The translations under genes and the position numbers were made by a program. Under the pieces are notes generated by a model. It saw only the letters and a list, made by a program, of their open reading frames with translations. It made no database searches and was not told the origin of the DNA. A stretch of DNA of 64,000 nucleotides from Streptomyces odontomachi (lineage in GTDB: Bacteria > Actinomycetota > Actinomycetes > Streptomycetales > Streptomycetaceae): the NCBI RefSeq assembly GCF_024435355.1, contig NZ_JAMJWG010000025.1, positions 62,001 to 126,000 of the forward strand. Direction: 5' to 3'. Positions 17,430 to 26,093 of the stretch are shown here, piece by piece. Within the stretch, counting starts at the first letter, position 1. Each line of letters begins with the position of its first letter.

Positions 17430-19307
17430 TTGCCTCAGGCACCGCAGCACGCACTACAGAGCGCGTCGCAGAACACACCACGCCACGCGCCGCAGCGCGG
17501 GCTGCTCACCAAGGACGTCCTCGCCACGCAACTGAACAAGCTGGCCGACGAACCCAGGATCACCCCGCGCGCCGCCGAACTGCGCGCCCTCGCCCATGAC
17601 TTGCAGCACGGCACGCATCTCGACCAGTGGGCCGAAGTCGACCTGGTGCACTCGTTCGTGCGCCCGGAGAGCCTCGCCCCGGCGTCGTCCGGTGGCGGCG
17701 CCGGTCGGCTGCGGGCCCTCGTCGACTACCTGCGCACCACGGGACCCCGGAACCGCTCGTTCACCGGGATCGTCCGCTGGCTGCGCGACGGGCTGCGGCA
17801 GCAACCGGTGCGGGACGGGGCGCTGGAGGCCATGATGGGCGTCCTGGTGTTCATCCCGCTGCTGGTGACCTGGATCGGGCTGCGCGAGGCGGTCGGCGCG
17901 TACGGCGAGCTGAGCAAGGTCGACCGGAAGGAAGCGGCGCGGCCCTTCCTCCAGTTGTGGCAGTCCGGGTTCGGCGGGCACCTGTCGCCCATCGGGCGGT
18001 TCGAGAACGTCGCCCTGGCCACCGTCGTGTTCATCACGCTGCTGGTCCTGCTCGCCATCTGGCAGGCGCGCGCCCGGGCCCGCGCCGAACGGCAGGAGAC
18101 CGAGCGCCACGAGGCCGACGAGCACCTGCTCGGCAGCCTGGCCGCCCTGCTCACGCAGGCGCAGTTCGCGCTGGTGCCGCACCGTGCCGCCGGGCCGCAG
18201 CAGTTCGCCCGTGAGCTGACCGGCGCGGCCAAGCGGCTGGGGTCGCTCGCCGCCCAGGCCGAGGCCAGCCACAAGGCGCTGACGACCACCGGCACCCTCA
18301 TCAAGCAGGCCACCGACGACCTCCAGGCCGCCGCCCGTGGACTGACCGCCGAGATCCCGAAGATCGGCGGGGTGGCGAGCCGGCTGGAGACCGTGGTGCG
18401 CTCCGGCCAGGAGGCGATCGTCCGGGCCGGCAAGGAGAACACCGCGGCGGCCGACGGCATCGCCGAGCGGATCAAGGCGGCCGGTGCCACGGTCGAGTCG
18501 GCGCTGGGCACCCTGGCCACCGCCCAGCAGGCCCTCGTCGCGAAGTCGGAGACCGTCGCGCAGGCCAGCGAGCGTGCCTCCCAGGCGCTGCTGGCCAGCA
18601 CGGCGCGTACGAACGAGGCCGTCGACGGCATGCGGGACGCCACCGAACGCTGGGACGCGGTGGCCGCACACTGGCAGGACGCCGCCGCCCGGCTCGACTC
18701 CGGCATCCGCACGCTCACCGGAAGCCGCAACGGCCTGCACGGCGGCGACGACGCGGGCACGCCGGCCTTCGACGCGCCGGCCGACGGCTACGGTCACCAC
18801 GGCACGCCCGCCGACGGTGACGACCACCAACGCACCCCCGCGGACGCTTACGGCCAGCCCGGCACTCCCGCCGCCAACGCACCCACCGTCGACTACGGCC
18901 ACTACCGCGCGCCAGCCGGCGTCGACAGCGGGTACGGCTACGGCTACGATCGCGCGCCCGGCGCCGACCCCGACCACCCGGTGACCAGCCCGAACGGCGC
19001 CGGGTCCGGCCATGCCGGCACGCCCGCACCCGCACCGGCACCCGCGCCCGCATCGGCACCCGCACCCGCACCCGCACCCGCACCCACGTCAGCACCTGCG
19101 CACGCCCCGGCGCCCGGGACCCCGCAGGTGCCGGCGCACGGACCCGGCTTCGGGCACGTTCCGCCCGGCTCGGGTCCCGGGACGACGGTGCCGCTGCTGC
19201 CGGACCCGGGCACCCCGCAGCCCGACCCGTCTCCGCCCCAGCCCAGCCAGCCACCCACCGTTCCCGGCAGCGGCAGCGGCACCGGCACTGACGGGACCCA
19301 GCCGTGA
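17430..19307 (+). CDS. Membrane protein with two TM helices and long coiled coil (MCP/ZorA-like architecture)
   Basis: The 625-residue protein starts at TTG after GAAGAAGGA. Residues about 1-125 are soluble. Two membrane helices follow (MMGVLVFIPLLVTWIGL and ALATVVFITLLVLLAIW), then a long alpha-helical region (about 210-430) with heptad-like Ala/Thr/Gln repeats resembling methyl-accepting chemotaxis signalling helices, and a low-complexity Pro/Ala tail with repeated YGxxGTPA and APAPAPA stretches. A small protein with a charged residue in its single TM is encoded with a 4-bp overlap. The pair recalls MotA/MotB-type (ZorA/ZorB) stators, though I count only two helices here, so this is an inference. 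Confidence 0.75.
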   Translation: MPQAPQHALQSASQNTPRHAPQRGLLTKDVLATQLNKLADEPRITPRAAELRALAHDLQHGTHLDQWAEVDLVHSFVRPESLAPASSGGGAGRLRALVDYLRTTGPRNRSFTGIVRWLRDGLRQQPVRDGALEAMMGVLVFIPLLVTWIGLREAVGAYGELSKVDRKEAARPFLQLWQSGFGGHLSPIGRFENVALATVVFITLLVLLAIWQARARARAERQETERHEADEHLLGSLAALLTQAQFALVPHRAAGPQQFARELTGAAKRLGSLAAQAEASHKALTTTGTLIKQATDDLQAAARGLTAEIPKIGGVASRLETVVRSGQEAIVRAGKENTAAADGIAERIKAAGATVESALGTLATAQQALVAKSETVAQASERASQALLASTARTNEAVDGMRDATERWDAVAAHWQDAAARLDSGIRTLTGSRNGLHGGDDAGTPAFDAPADGYGHHGTPADGDDHQRTPADAYGQPGTPAANAPTVDYGHYRAPAGVDSGYGYGYDRAPGADPDHPVTSPNGAGSGHAGTPAPAPAPAPASAPAPAPAPAPTSAPAHAPAPGTPQVPAHGPGFGHVPPGSGPGTTVPLLPDPGTPQPDPSPPQPSQPPTVPGSGSGTGTDGTQP

Positions 19308-19783
19308 CCCGGCGCCGGGGCCGGCTGGGCCCCGTCGCGCTGGCCGGTTGGCTCTTCGCCGATCTGCTGCTGGTGCTGGCCGTGGTCACCCTGGCCGACC
19401 GGCCCGACCCGCTGGCCGCCAAGCCGCGTGCGTCGGCCAGTCCGTCCGCGTCGCCGTCCCCGTCGCCCTCGCCGTCGAAGAAGCCGCAAGGACCGCGCTC
19501 GCTCGACCGTAAACGCCAGTCGTTCGAGGTCAAGGGCAACAACGACAAGTCGCTGGTCTCCCAGATCCGCAAGGCCACGGCCAAGTGGGACGGGAAGGAG
19601 GCGGCGCTCGTGCAGACCTTCGGCGGCGGCCAGGGCGGTACGCACTACGCGCACCACGTCAACTCTCTGCTCAACAAGGCACGGTCCGGCATGTTCCCGC
19701 GCAAGGCGGCCACCGACGACTTCCTCAAGCTGGGGAGAACGCCCTCCACAGCCGAGGTGTGGGTCTACTTCTACACCACCTGA
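19304..19783 (+). CDS. Single-pass membrane protein, MotB/ZorB-like N-terminus
   Basis: The 159-residue protein starts with a GTG overlapping the previous stop. Its lone TM helix (GWLFADLLLVLAVVTLA) carries W-x(3)-A-D near its beginning. This is the position of the proton-carrying Asp in MotB/ExbD/ZorB proteins. A Ser/Pro linker follows (SASPSASPSPSPSPS), then an about 85-residue C-terminal domain of unknown fold (FEVKGNNDKSLVSQIRKA, AEVWVYFYT). The resemblance to stator B subunits rests on this one motif and on its coupling to the coiled-coil membrane protein. Confidence 0.7.
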   Translation: MTRRRGRLGPVALAGWLFADLLLVLAVVTLADRPDPLAAKPRASASPSASPSPSPSPSKKPQGPRSLDRKRQSFEVKGNNDKSLVSQIRKATAKWDGKEAALVQTFGGGQGGTHYAHHVNSLLNKARSGMFPRKAATDDFLKLGRTPSTAEVWVYFYTT

Positions 19784-19896
19784 CCACGACCCGACCGCGC
19801 CCCGACGCCGCCCGGTTCCGCCCCGCCCGCACCCACGGACACGATCGGGCGCGACCCACCCGATGCGCGACCCACCGACCGAGAGGACCGACGAAC

Positions 19897-22251
19897 GTGA
19901 CGGTGACGCAGTGGCGACCAGGGCTGCGGGGGACGGATCCCGGCCTCCGGCCGCCGCTGCCCGGCCTGCCGCGTTTCCCCGGCGTGCGGGGCTTCATCGA
20001 ACTGCACGACGCCATCCTGCGGCTGGGTTTCCGGCACGCCGTCGACCTGCTGCGCGCCGCCCCGGCCGAACCGAGACCGGCCGCCGCCCACACCGCCGCC
20101 TTCCCCCAGTCCACCTCCGACGACGGCTTCCGGATCCTGGACGGGCTCTGGATCCCCGGCCGGGGCAACCTGTGGCGCCGGGTGGACCTGGCCTACGTAC
20201 GCGGCTGCCGGGCGCGTTGGAAGACCGACGGCGACGCCTCGCGCGCCACGGCCGCTTCGGACGCGGTGGGCGTCCTGGAGAGGGTGCTGCACGGGGATCC
20301 GATGGGGCTGCGGCGGATCGTGCTGTGGCAGCTCGGCCGTCTCCTCACGGACGGCGGCGACGGGCCCACCGCCGCTGCGGCCACCGCCCTCGGCGTGCAC
20401 GGCAACGAGGCCGAGGCGCTCGCGGCCGCCGTCGCGGCCGGTTTCCCCTCGCGCGACTCGGCACGCCGCCGGGCCGCCGAGACGATCAGCGAGATCTGGC
20501 CGGGCGACCGGCCGTACGGCGTCCTGGAGGTGGCCCGGGACCTCGACCCGGCCGACGACCACGTCCTGGCCGCCCTCCTCACCGCCGTACAGGCCCGGTG
20601 CGCCCGCGTGGAGCACCTGATCGCGCAGGCCGGACGGCTTGACCGGACGGGCGAGCCGCACGCCCGGACCGCCGCGTGGTTCCGCATCCTGCGGCTGGCC
20701 ACCGACAGCGCCGACGCGCTGGCCGGACTGCTCGGCGCCGCCACCGCCGTCGCAGACGACCCGAAGACCCCGCCCGAGGCGATCGTGCGCGCCGACCCCG
20801 GTACCCGCACCATCCGCCTCGCCTGGTCCCCGGCGCACCGTCACACCGCCGACGTGACGTACCGGGTGGTGCGTTTCCCCGACGGCATGCCGGAACGGGC
20901 CGTCGAGGTACGCGGTCCCGACACCGCGACCACCGCGCAGGACACGGACGTTCCCCTGGGCGAGCCGCTGCGGTACGCCGTCATCCCGCTGTACCGGTGC
21001 CGCGGCGCCGGGGTGCCGCGTACCACGGCGACCCCGCTGCTGATCGCCCCGGACGTGACGCAGGCGGGTGCGGAGCCGGTGCCGGACGGGCTGCGGCTGC
21101 GCTGGCGGGCGAACCCGGCCGCTGTCGAGATCCGGGCGGTGCGCACCCGCCGGGACCGGGTCGCCGCCGGGGTGTCCGTCGAGTGCGGCCCGACCGGACT
21201 CGTCGACCGGCCGCTGCCCCCGGGCACGTACGACTACCGCATCACCTGCGGCTACCGCGGCCGGGACGACCGGCTGGTGTGGTCCACCGGTGAGCACGTG
21301 ACCGGCACGGCCGTGGTCTGGCCCTCCCCCGTCGACTCGCTCACCGTGCACGGCGCCGGCCCCGGCGTCCCCCTGAGCGTCAGCTGGGGCGAACCGGAGC
21401 GCGGCCATGCCCGGGTGGTGTCCTGGCCCACCCCGGTGACCCCCGGCACCGACGTGTCGGACCGGCTCTCCCAACTCACCGCCGCCCCGGCCGCCACGGC
21501 ACCGGCCGGCGTCACCGTGGCGACGGCCGGCGCCGACCGGGACGTGGACCACGCGGCGCCGAACGGAACGGCCTCGGACGGCACGACCCCGAACGACACG
21601 ACCACGACCACGACCACGACCACGGACACGGACGCGGACGCGGACACGGACCACGCGATCCCGAACGGGACCGTCCCGAACGACACCGTCCCGAACGGCA
21701 CGGCCTCACACAGCGCGCCGGGGGCATCGGCGCCCACCGACCCGCTCCCCGTCACCCTGGTGCCGCCGCTGCGGGGCAGGACCCGGGTGACCGCCGTCAG
21801 CGTGCTCGGGGACCGGGCGGTCGCCGGGTCGAGCGTGGTCGTCGAACACCCGGGTGCCGTCGAGGAACTGACGGCCGTCCGGGTGGGCGCGGACCGAGCC
21901 GAGATACGGTTCCGCTGGCCGGAGCCGGCCGTGCTGGTGCTGCTGGCGTGGGACCAGGCCGACGCGGGCCACCGGGAGCAGCGCCTGGCGCGCAGCCGTC
22001 ACCTCGCCGCCGGGGTGGCCACGATCCCGGTGACCCGGGAGGCGTGCCAGGTCACCGTCGCCCCGCTGCCCCGCCCCGACGCGGTGGTGGTGGCCGCCGC
22101 ACCCGCCCGGACGACGCTCCCCGCGCTCCCCGCGCCGGACCCGTGGGGCGCTTCAGGGGGGTTGGCGCAGCACTCCAACGCCCTGCCGTGGACGTGGGCG
22201 TGGGCGCGGTGGCGTAGCTGGTGGCGAACGCTGCGGCAGCCGTCCCCGTGA
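19897..22251 (+). CDS. Large cytoplasmic protein with fibronectin-like beta domains
   Basis: The 784-residue protein begins with an about 300-residue helical region (FIELHDAILRLGFRHAVDLLR, VLWQLGRLL). At least two or three fibronectin/Ig-like beta-sandwich segments follow (TRTIRLAWSPAHR, LRLRWRANPAAVEIRAVRTR, RAEIRFRWPEPAVLVLLAWD). A low-complexity insert rich in Thr/Asp/Asn (residues about 555-610) contains an uninterrupted Thr run. There is no signal peptide. The GTG at 19897 follows GAGAGGA. It forms the third gene of the plus-strand set with the two membrane proteins. I do not know its molecular role; proteins of this type accompany GAP1-type systems in Streptomyces (recollection, unverified). 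Confidence 0.7.
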   Translation: MTVTQWRPGLRGTDPGLRPPLPGLPRFPGVRGFIELHDAILRLGFRHAVDLLRAAPAEPRPAAAHTAAFPQSTSDDGFRILDGLWIPGRGNLWRRVDLAYVRGCRARWKTDGDASRATAASDAVGVLERVLHGDPMGLRRIVLWQLGRLLTDGGDGPTAAAATALGVHGNEAEALAAAVAAGFPSRDSARRRAAETISEIWPGDRPYGVLEVARDLDPADDHVLAALLTAVQARCARVEHLIAQAGRLDRTGEPHARTAAWFRILRLATDSADALAGLLGAATAVADDPKTPPEAIVRADPGTRTIRLAWSPAHRHTADVTYRVVRFPDGMPERAVEVRGPDTATTAQDTDVPLGEPLRYAVIPLYRCRGAGVPRTTATPLLIAPDVTQAGAEPVPDGLRLRWRANPAAVEIRAVRTRRDRVAAGVSVECGPTGLVDRPLPPGTYDYRITCGYRGRDDRLVWSTGEHVTGTAVVWPSPVDSLTVHGAGPGVPLSVSWGEPERGHARVVSWPTPVTPGTDVSDRLSQLTAAPAATAPAGVTVATAGADRDVDHAAPNGTASDGTTPNDTTTTTTTTTDTDADADTDHAIPNGTVPNDTVPNGTASHSAPGASAPTDPLPVTLVPPLRGRTRVTAVSVLGDRAVAGSSVVVEHPGAVEELTAVRVGADRAEIRFRWPEPAVLVLLAWDQADAGHREQRLARSRHLAAGVATIPVTREACQVTVAPLPRPDAVVVAAAPARTTLPALPAPDPWGASGGLAQHSNALPWTWAWARWRSWWRTLRQPSP

Positions 22252-22299
22252 GCCGATTTTGCGTTGCGCCGACGGGGCGGTTGCCCGAACGTTGGTGCC

Positions 22300-23307
22300 A
22301 TGGAGCAGACTCCGACGTTCGACGACATCGTGGCCGCACGGGAACTCCTGGCCGGCCGCCTGCCCGCCACCCCGATGTGGTCGTATCCCGCGCTCGACGC
22401 GGTAATCGGCGCGACCGTCCACGTGAAGCACGAGAACGTGCAACCGGTGGGTGCGTTCAAGGTGCGCGGTGGGCTCACCCTGCTGTCCGGGATGCCACCG
22501 GAGCAGCGCGCCCGCGGCCTGGTCACCTACTCGACCGGCAACCACGCGCAGTCGATGGCGTACGCCTGCACCGCGTGGGGCGTGCCGTGCACGGTGGTGA
22601 TGCCGACGGCCGTCAGCGCGACGAAGGTACGGGCGGCACGGTCGCTCGGGGCCACGGTGGTGCTGCACGGGGACGACCTGGGCGGTTCGCAGGAGCGGGC
22701 CGAGAAGCTGGCGGCGGACGAGGACCGGCTCCTGGTGAGCCCGGGTGACACGCCGGCGCTGCTGGCCGGTGTCGGCACGGCGTACCTGGAGGTCTTCGAG
22801 GCCCGACCCGACCTCGACGCGGTGGTGGTACCCATCGGCAGCGGCACCGGAGCCGCCGCCGCCTGCCTGGTCGCGGCAGAGCTCGCCCCGAACTGCCGGG
22901 TGATCGGGGTGCAGTCGGCCGAGGCGCCGGCCGCGCATGACTCCTGGCGGGCCGGCACCTGCGTGCAGCGCCCCAACCGCACGGTCGTGGAGGGCCTGGC
23001 CACCGGACGGGGATTCGCCCTGCCGCAAGGCGTCCTGCGTACCGGACTGGCCGACTTCCACCTGGTCTCCGACGCCGAGATCGCCACGGCCCAGCGGCTG
23101 CTCGCCAGCCATGCACACACCCTCGCCGAAGGCGCCGGGGCGGCGGCGCTCGCCGCCGTGCTGGCCCACGCGGAGGAGTTCGCGGGCCAGCGCATTGCCG
23201 TGATGTGCTCGGGCGGTAACGCGTCTGCGGCGGAAATCGCCGCGCTCGCGGACGCGCCACCGGCCGGTGGCCCGGCCCCGACCGAAACAGCCCCTCCGGG
23301 ACGGTGA
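22300..23307 (+). CDS. Threonine/serine dehydratase family PLP enzyme
   Basis: The 335-residue protein has the PLP lysine in GAFKVRGG, the STGNHAQSMAYA loop, the glycine-rich GSGTGAAAACL phosphate cup and a C-terminal CSGGNAS motif. These mark the biosynthetic or catabolic threonine dehydratase/serine racemase family (fold type II). It lacks a C-terminal ACT domain, so it would not be isoleucine-inhibited like IlvA. The last 15 codons lie inside a 174-bp tandem duplication, so the 3' end has been copied downstream. It sits between the two arms of the signalling block and is probably an insertion there. Confidence 0.88.
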   Translation: MEQTPTFDDIVAARELLAGRLPATPMWSYPALDAVIGATVHVKHENVQPVGAFKVRGGLTLLSGMPPEQRARGLVTYSTGNHAQSMAYACTAWGVPCTVVMPTAVSATKVRAARSLGATVVLHGDDLGGSQERAEKLAADEDRLLVSPGDTPALLAGVGTAYLEVFEARPDLDAVVVPIGSGTGAAAACLVAAELAPNCRVIGVQSAEAPAAHDSWRAGTCVQRPNRTVVEGLATGRGFALPQGVLRTGLADFHLVSDAEIATAQRLLASHAHTLAEGAGAAALAAVLAHAEEFAGQRIAVMCSGGNASAAEIAALADAPPAGGPAPTETAPPGR

Positions 23308-23334
23308 CGACCCGACGGTCTCGTCGTGGCTGAT

Positions 23335-23422
23335 CGCGCAGTTCCCCGCGCCCCTATTAGGTGGGCCCGGGCCCCCGAACGGCGCCACAGGCGCCCACTT
23401 AAGGGGCGCGGGGAACTGCGCG
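23335..23422. terminator. Large inverted repeat, copy 1 (bidirectional terminator-like)
   Basis: The 21-bp arms CGCGCAGTTCCCCGCGCCCCT and their exact complement (23402-23422) flank an internal stem-loop. This arm sequence is a well-known dispersed intergenic element in Streptomyces. It lies between convergent genes, consistent with transcription termination on both strands. Confidence 0.75.
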
Positions 23423-23508
23423 AACAACCCCCACCAGCCGGTGGCCCGGCCCCGACCGAAACAGCCCCTCCGGGACGGTGACGACCCGACGGTCTCGTCG
23501 TGGCTGAT

Positions 23509-23595
23509 CGCGCAGTTCCCCGCGCCCCTATTAGGTGGGCCGGAGCCCCCGAACGGCGCCACAGGCGCCTGCTAGGGGGCGCGGGGAACTGCGCG
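23509..23595. terminator. Large inverted repeat, copy 2
   Basis: This is the second copy of the hairpin created by the 174-bp duplication. The 3' arm has one extra G (AGGGGGCGCGGGG). The following 100 bp to the next gene contain two short GGCGGAGCCGC palindromes and no gene. Confidence 0.75.
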
Positions 23596-23693
23596 AACAA
23601 CCCCCACCGGCCGGTGGTCGCGCCCACGCGGCGGAGCCGCAAATCAACACAGCCCCGCGCCCCTTACCGGGCGCACCCGCGGCGGAGCCGCAT

Positions 23694-26093
23694 TCACCCC
23701 CGCACGTTGCCCTCCGCGCCGCCGCCGAACTCCAGTAGCAGGCCGGCCCGCAGGCCCGCCGTGCGACCGGGCGGCACGTTCTGGACGGTCCCGTCGTTCT
23801 GCCGGACCGTCCAGGTGTCACCGTCGGTGCGGTTGGTGAGGCCGTAGCGGCCCGGCCTGGTGGGGTGGGCGGTCACCTCGGCGACGACCGCCGAGAAGTC
23901 GTGGCGTTCCGGGTCGTCGATCAGGTGGTGGGCGTACAGGCGGGTGCCGGGGGCGAGCCGGACGGTGCGGTGGCTGCGCAGCGCGCCCGTGCCCGTCACG
24001 ATCTCCAGGGACGGCGGCTGCCGCAGCTGGGTGCCGCACTTGGGGTGCCAGCACTGCGGCAGTGCGCCGTCCGGCTGGGTGAGGTTCTGCCGGCCGCAGG
24101 ACTGGCAGACCACGATCGCGTCCAGCACCCGGCCCAGCGCATTGCGCCACTGGGTCTCGCGCACCCGGCGCGAGGGGTTCGCCAGGCCCTCGGTGAAGGT
24201 CTTCACGAAGAGGTCCTTGAGGATCTGCGGCAGCACCTTCCAGGAGGCGATCACCACCCGGTGGTCGTCCGGGTCGGGGCGGTTGCGGGTGTCGTTCGGG
24301 TCGTAGACGAACACCGGGTCGGTGCCGTACAGCTGCGCCTTGGCCTCCGGGCCCTTGCAGTGGATGCGGTACTCGGCGGCACCGTCCAGCGGGTGGCCGG
24401 TCATCAGCAGCATGAACAGCAGCACGGCCAGCGAGTGCAGGTCGCTCTGGATGCCGGGCCGCACGCCCGCGTCACCGCGTACCAGCTCGGGCGCCATGAA
24501 GTCCAGGGTGCCGGCGACCCCCGCGTCCTCCCCCTCCACCACCGCGTTGTCGTTGTCGCAGATCAGCACGGAGCCGGTGGCCGGGTCGAAGAAGACGTTG
24601 CCCCAGTTGATGTCGCGGTAGGCGATGCCGCGTGAGTGCAGGGTGCGGTAGGCCTCGACGGTGTGCAGGGCGGCCGTGAGCAGCGAGCGGACGGTCACGC
24701 CGGCCACCGCCGGGTCCCTCCGGAACAGTGCCGGCAGGTCGTGGAAGCGTGCGGGACGCACGTCCATCAGGTAGCCGAAGCCGGGATGGTGGCCCGACGG
24801 GTCCACCACGGTGGTCTGCGGCCACAGGAAGCGGTCGTCCGCCCAGCCGCGTTCGATGAGCCCTTGCAGGATCTCGTGCTGCCGTGCCGTGGCGAGCTGC
24901 GGGAAGTACCACTTCAGGGCGCGGTCGCCGTGCGGCGTGCTGACCCGGTAGACCTCACCCTGGCCGCCCGAGCCGAACAGCTCCGCGACCTTGATGCTGT
25001 CGCCGGACTCGGTCACCAGCTTCTGGCCGGCTGCGAGCATGCCGTTCACCGTGCTGTTCCCCTCTGTCTGGGCTGTCCGGGCCGACGTTGCCATCCGGCC
25101 CGGCCGACCCGTCTGATCGATGCAGACGGGGTCCGTGGAACCCGTCGCGTCCTTGTCGTCCGTGCGGAGTCCGGCCCCCGGTCGCCCGGCCGGGAAGACC
25201 CCGACCAGGGTGGTGTCGTCACCGGAGTAGCCGGCCGCGCGCTTCAGCCAGTCCGCCAGTTGTTCCTGAACGGTGCCGATGCCCTGCTCGACGACCCTGG
25301 TTCGGACTCCGGTTGCGAAGTCCAGGAACTTGTGGTGGTCGGCGAAGCTCTTGGACAGTCCGTCGGTGGAGAGCAGCACCGCCGGCGGCGCACCGCCCGG
25401 GAGCGGCCGCCAGAACAACCGGGCCTTGCGCCAGGCGTCCTCCTCGCAGAGGGAGTCCGTCTCGTCTCCGAACTCCGGTCCGGTGAAGAAGGGCGTGTGC
25501 GGTGCGCCGCTGTCGTCGACGAGCACCACGTCCCCGTCGCCGAGCTGCCAGCACACCAGCAGGTGCTCGGTGACGACCGCGCCGACGAGGGTGCTTCCGT
25601 ACGCCGTCAGGTCGACCACGGAGTCGGCGGCGGGCGGCATGCTCAAGACGGACGGGCCGGCCGGGAGGGCGGGTGGGCCCGGCGCGGGCGGTGCGGTGGG
25701 GAACGGGCTGCCGTACGGGTTGCCGTGCGCCGGAGAGTTGGCGTCGTGCAGCAGGACCCGGGCGCGCCAGCGGTGCACCACCCAGTGGGGCAGCCGGCGG
25801 GCCAGCGCGAGGAGTCCGGGCCAGCGCGCCGCGTCCCCGCCGTGCCGCAGCACCTCGCGCCCGAACGCCTCGGCGCACACGGTGAACTCCTCGACGGCCC
25901 AGCTGGCGCCGAGGTCGCTGCGGAAATGCGGAGCCGACCCGTGGCCGTCGGCGACCGCGAGGACGACGGCGGGTCCGCCGTCCAGCGGGAGCAGCCGGGC
26001 CACCGAGCTGTCCTGGCTGTGCTTCTTCGCCACCCCCTTGACCGCCCCGCTGAGCAGCTCCCAGCCGGCGGTCGTCCTCCCCCGGTCGCTCAC
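23694..26093 (-). CDS. PP2C phosphatase fused to TerY-P-type zinc-ribbon protein kinase
   Basis: The 799-residue frame has no stop between two enzymes. Residues 1-300 are a PP2C phosphatase with intact metal motifs (VADGHG at 48-52, STDGLSKSF near 245, GDDTT at 291). Residues about 350-650 are a protein kinase with a glycine loop GSGGQGEVY, lysine in ALKWY, YRDINWGNVFF in place of HRDxxxxN, and DND in place of DFG. A zinc ribbon follows (CQSCG at 663, CWHPKC at 681), then a beta-rich tail. vWA + PP2C + zinc-ribbon kinase is the TerY-P triad. GTG at 26093 overlaps the vWA stop. An internal GTG at 25049 with AGAGGGGAA upstream could give free kinase. Confidence 0.85.
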   Translation of the reverse strand: MSDRGRTTAGWELLSGAVKGVAKKHSQDSSVARLLPLDGGPAVVLAVADGHGSAPHFRSDLGASWAVEEFTVCAEAFGREVLRHGGDAARWPGLLALARRLPHWVVHRWRARVLLHDANSPAHGNPYGSPFPTAPPAPGPPALPAGPSVLSMPPAADSVVDLTAYGSTLVGAVVTEHLLVCWQLGDGDVVLVDDSGAPHTPFFTGPEFGDETDSLCEEDAWRKARLFWRPLPGGAPPAVLLSTDGLSKSFADHHKFLDFATGVRTRVVEQGIGTVQEQLADWLKRAAGYSGDDTTLVGVFPAGRPGAGLRTDDKDATGSTDPVCIDQTGRPGRMATSARTAQTEGNSTVNGMLAAGQKLVTESGDSIKVAELFGSGGQGEVYRVSTPHGDRALKWYFPQLATARQHEILQGLIERGWADDRFLWPQTTVVDPSGHHPGFGYLMDVRPARFHDLPALFRRDPAVAGVTVRSLLTAALHTVEAYRTLHSRGIAYRDINWGNVFFDPATGSVLICDNDNAVVEGEDAGVAGTLDFMAPELVRGDAGVRPGIQSDLHSLAVLLFMLLMTGHPLDGAAEYRIHCKGPEAKAQLYGTDPVFVYDPNDTRNRPDPDDHRVVIASWKVLPQILKDLFVKTFTEGLANPSRRVRETQWRNALGRVLDAIVVCQSCGRQNLTQPDGALPQCWHPKCGTQLRQPPSLEIVTGTGALRSHRTVRLAPGTRLYAHHLIDDPERHDFSAVVAEVTAHPTRPGRYGLTNRTDGDTWTVRQNDGTVQNVPPGRTAGLRAGLLLEFGGGAEGNVRG

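Larger units (their letters stand above)
23263..23610. repeat. 174-bp tandem direct repeat containing gene tail and hairpin
   Basis: Two near-identical copies (23263-23436 and 23437-23610) each hold the last 45 bp of the threonine dehydratase gene and a large inverted repeat. Copy 2 ends at a third partial start of the unit (CCGGCCGGTGG). The few differences cluster in the loop of the hairpin. Confidence 0.95.

Noticed and set aside
22264..22299. Upstream start of the threonine dehydratase (MRRRGGCPNVGA extension)
   Set aside because: The extension lacks family similarity; the ATG at 22300 begins the conserved N-terminus.
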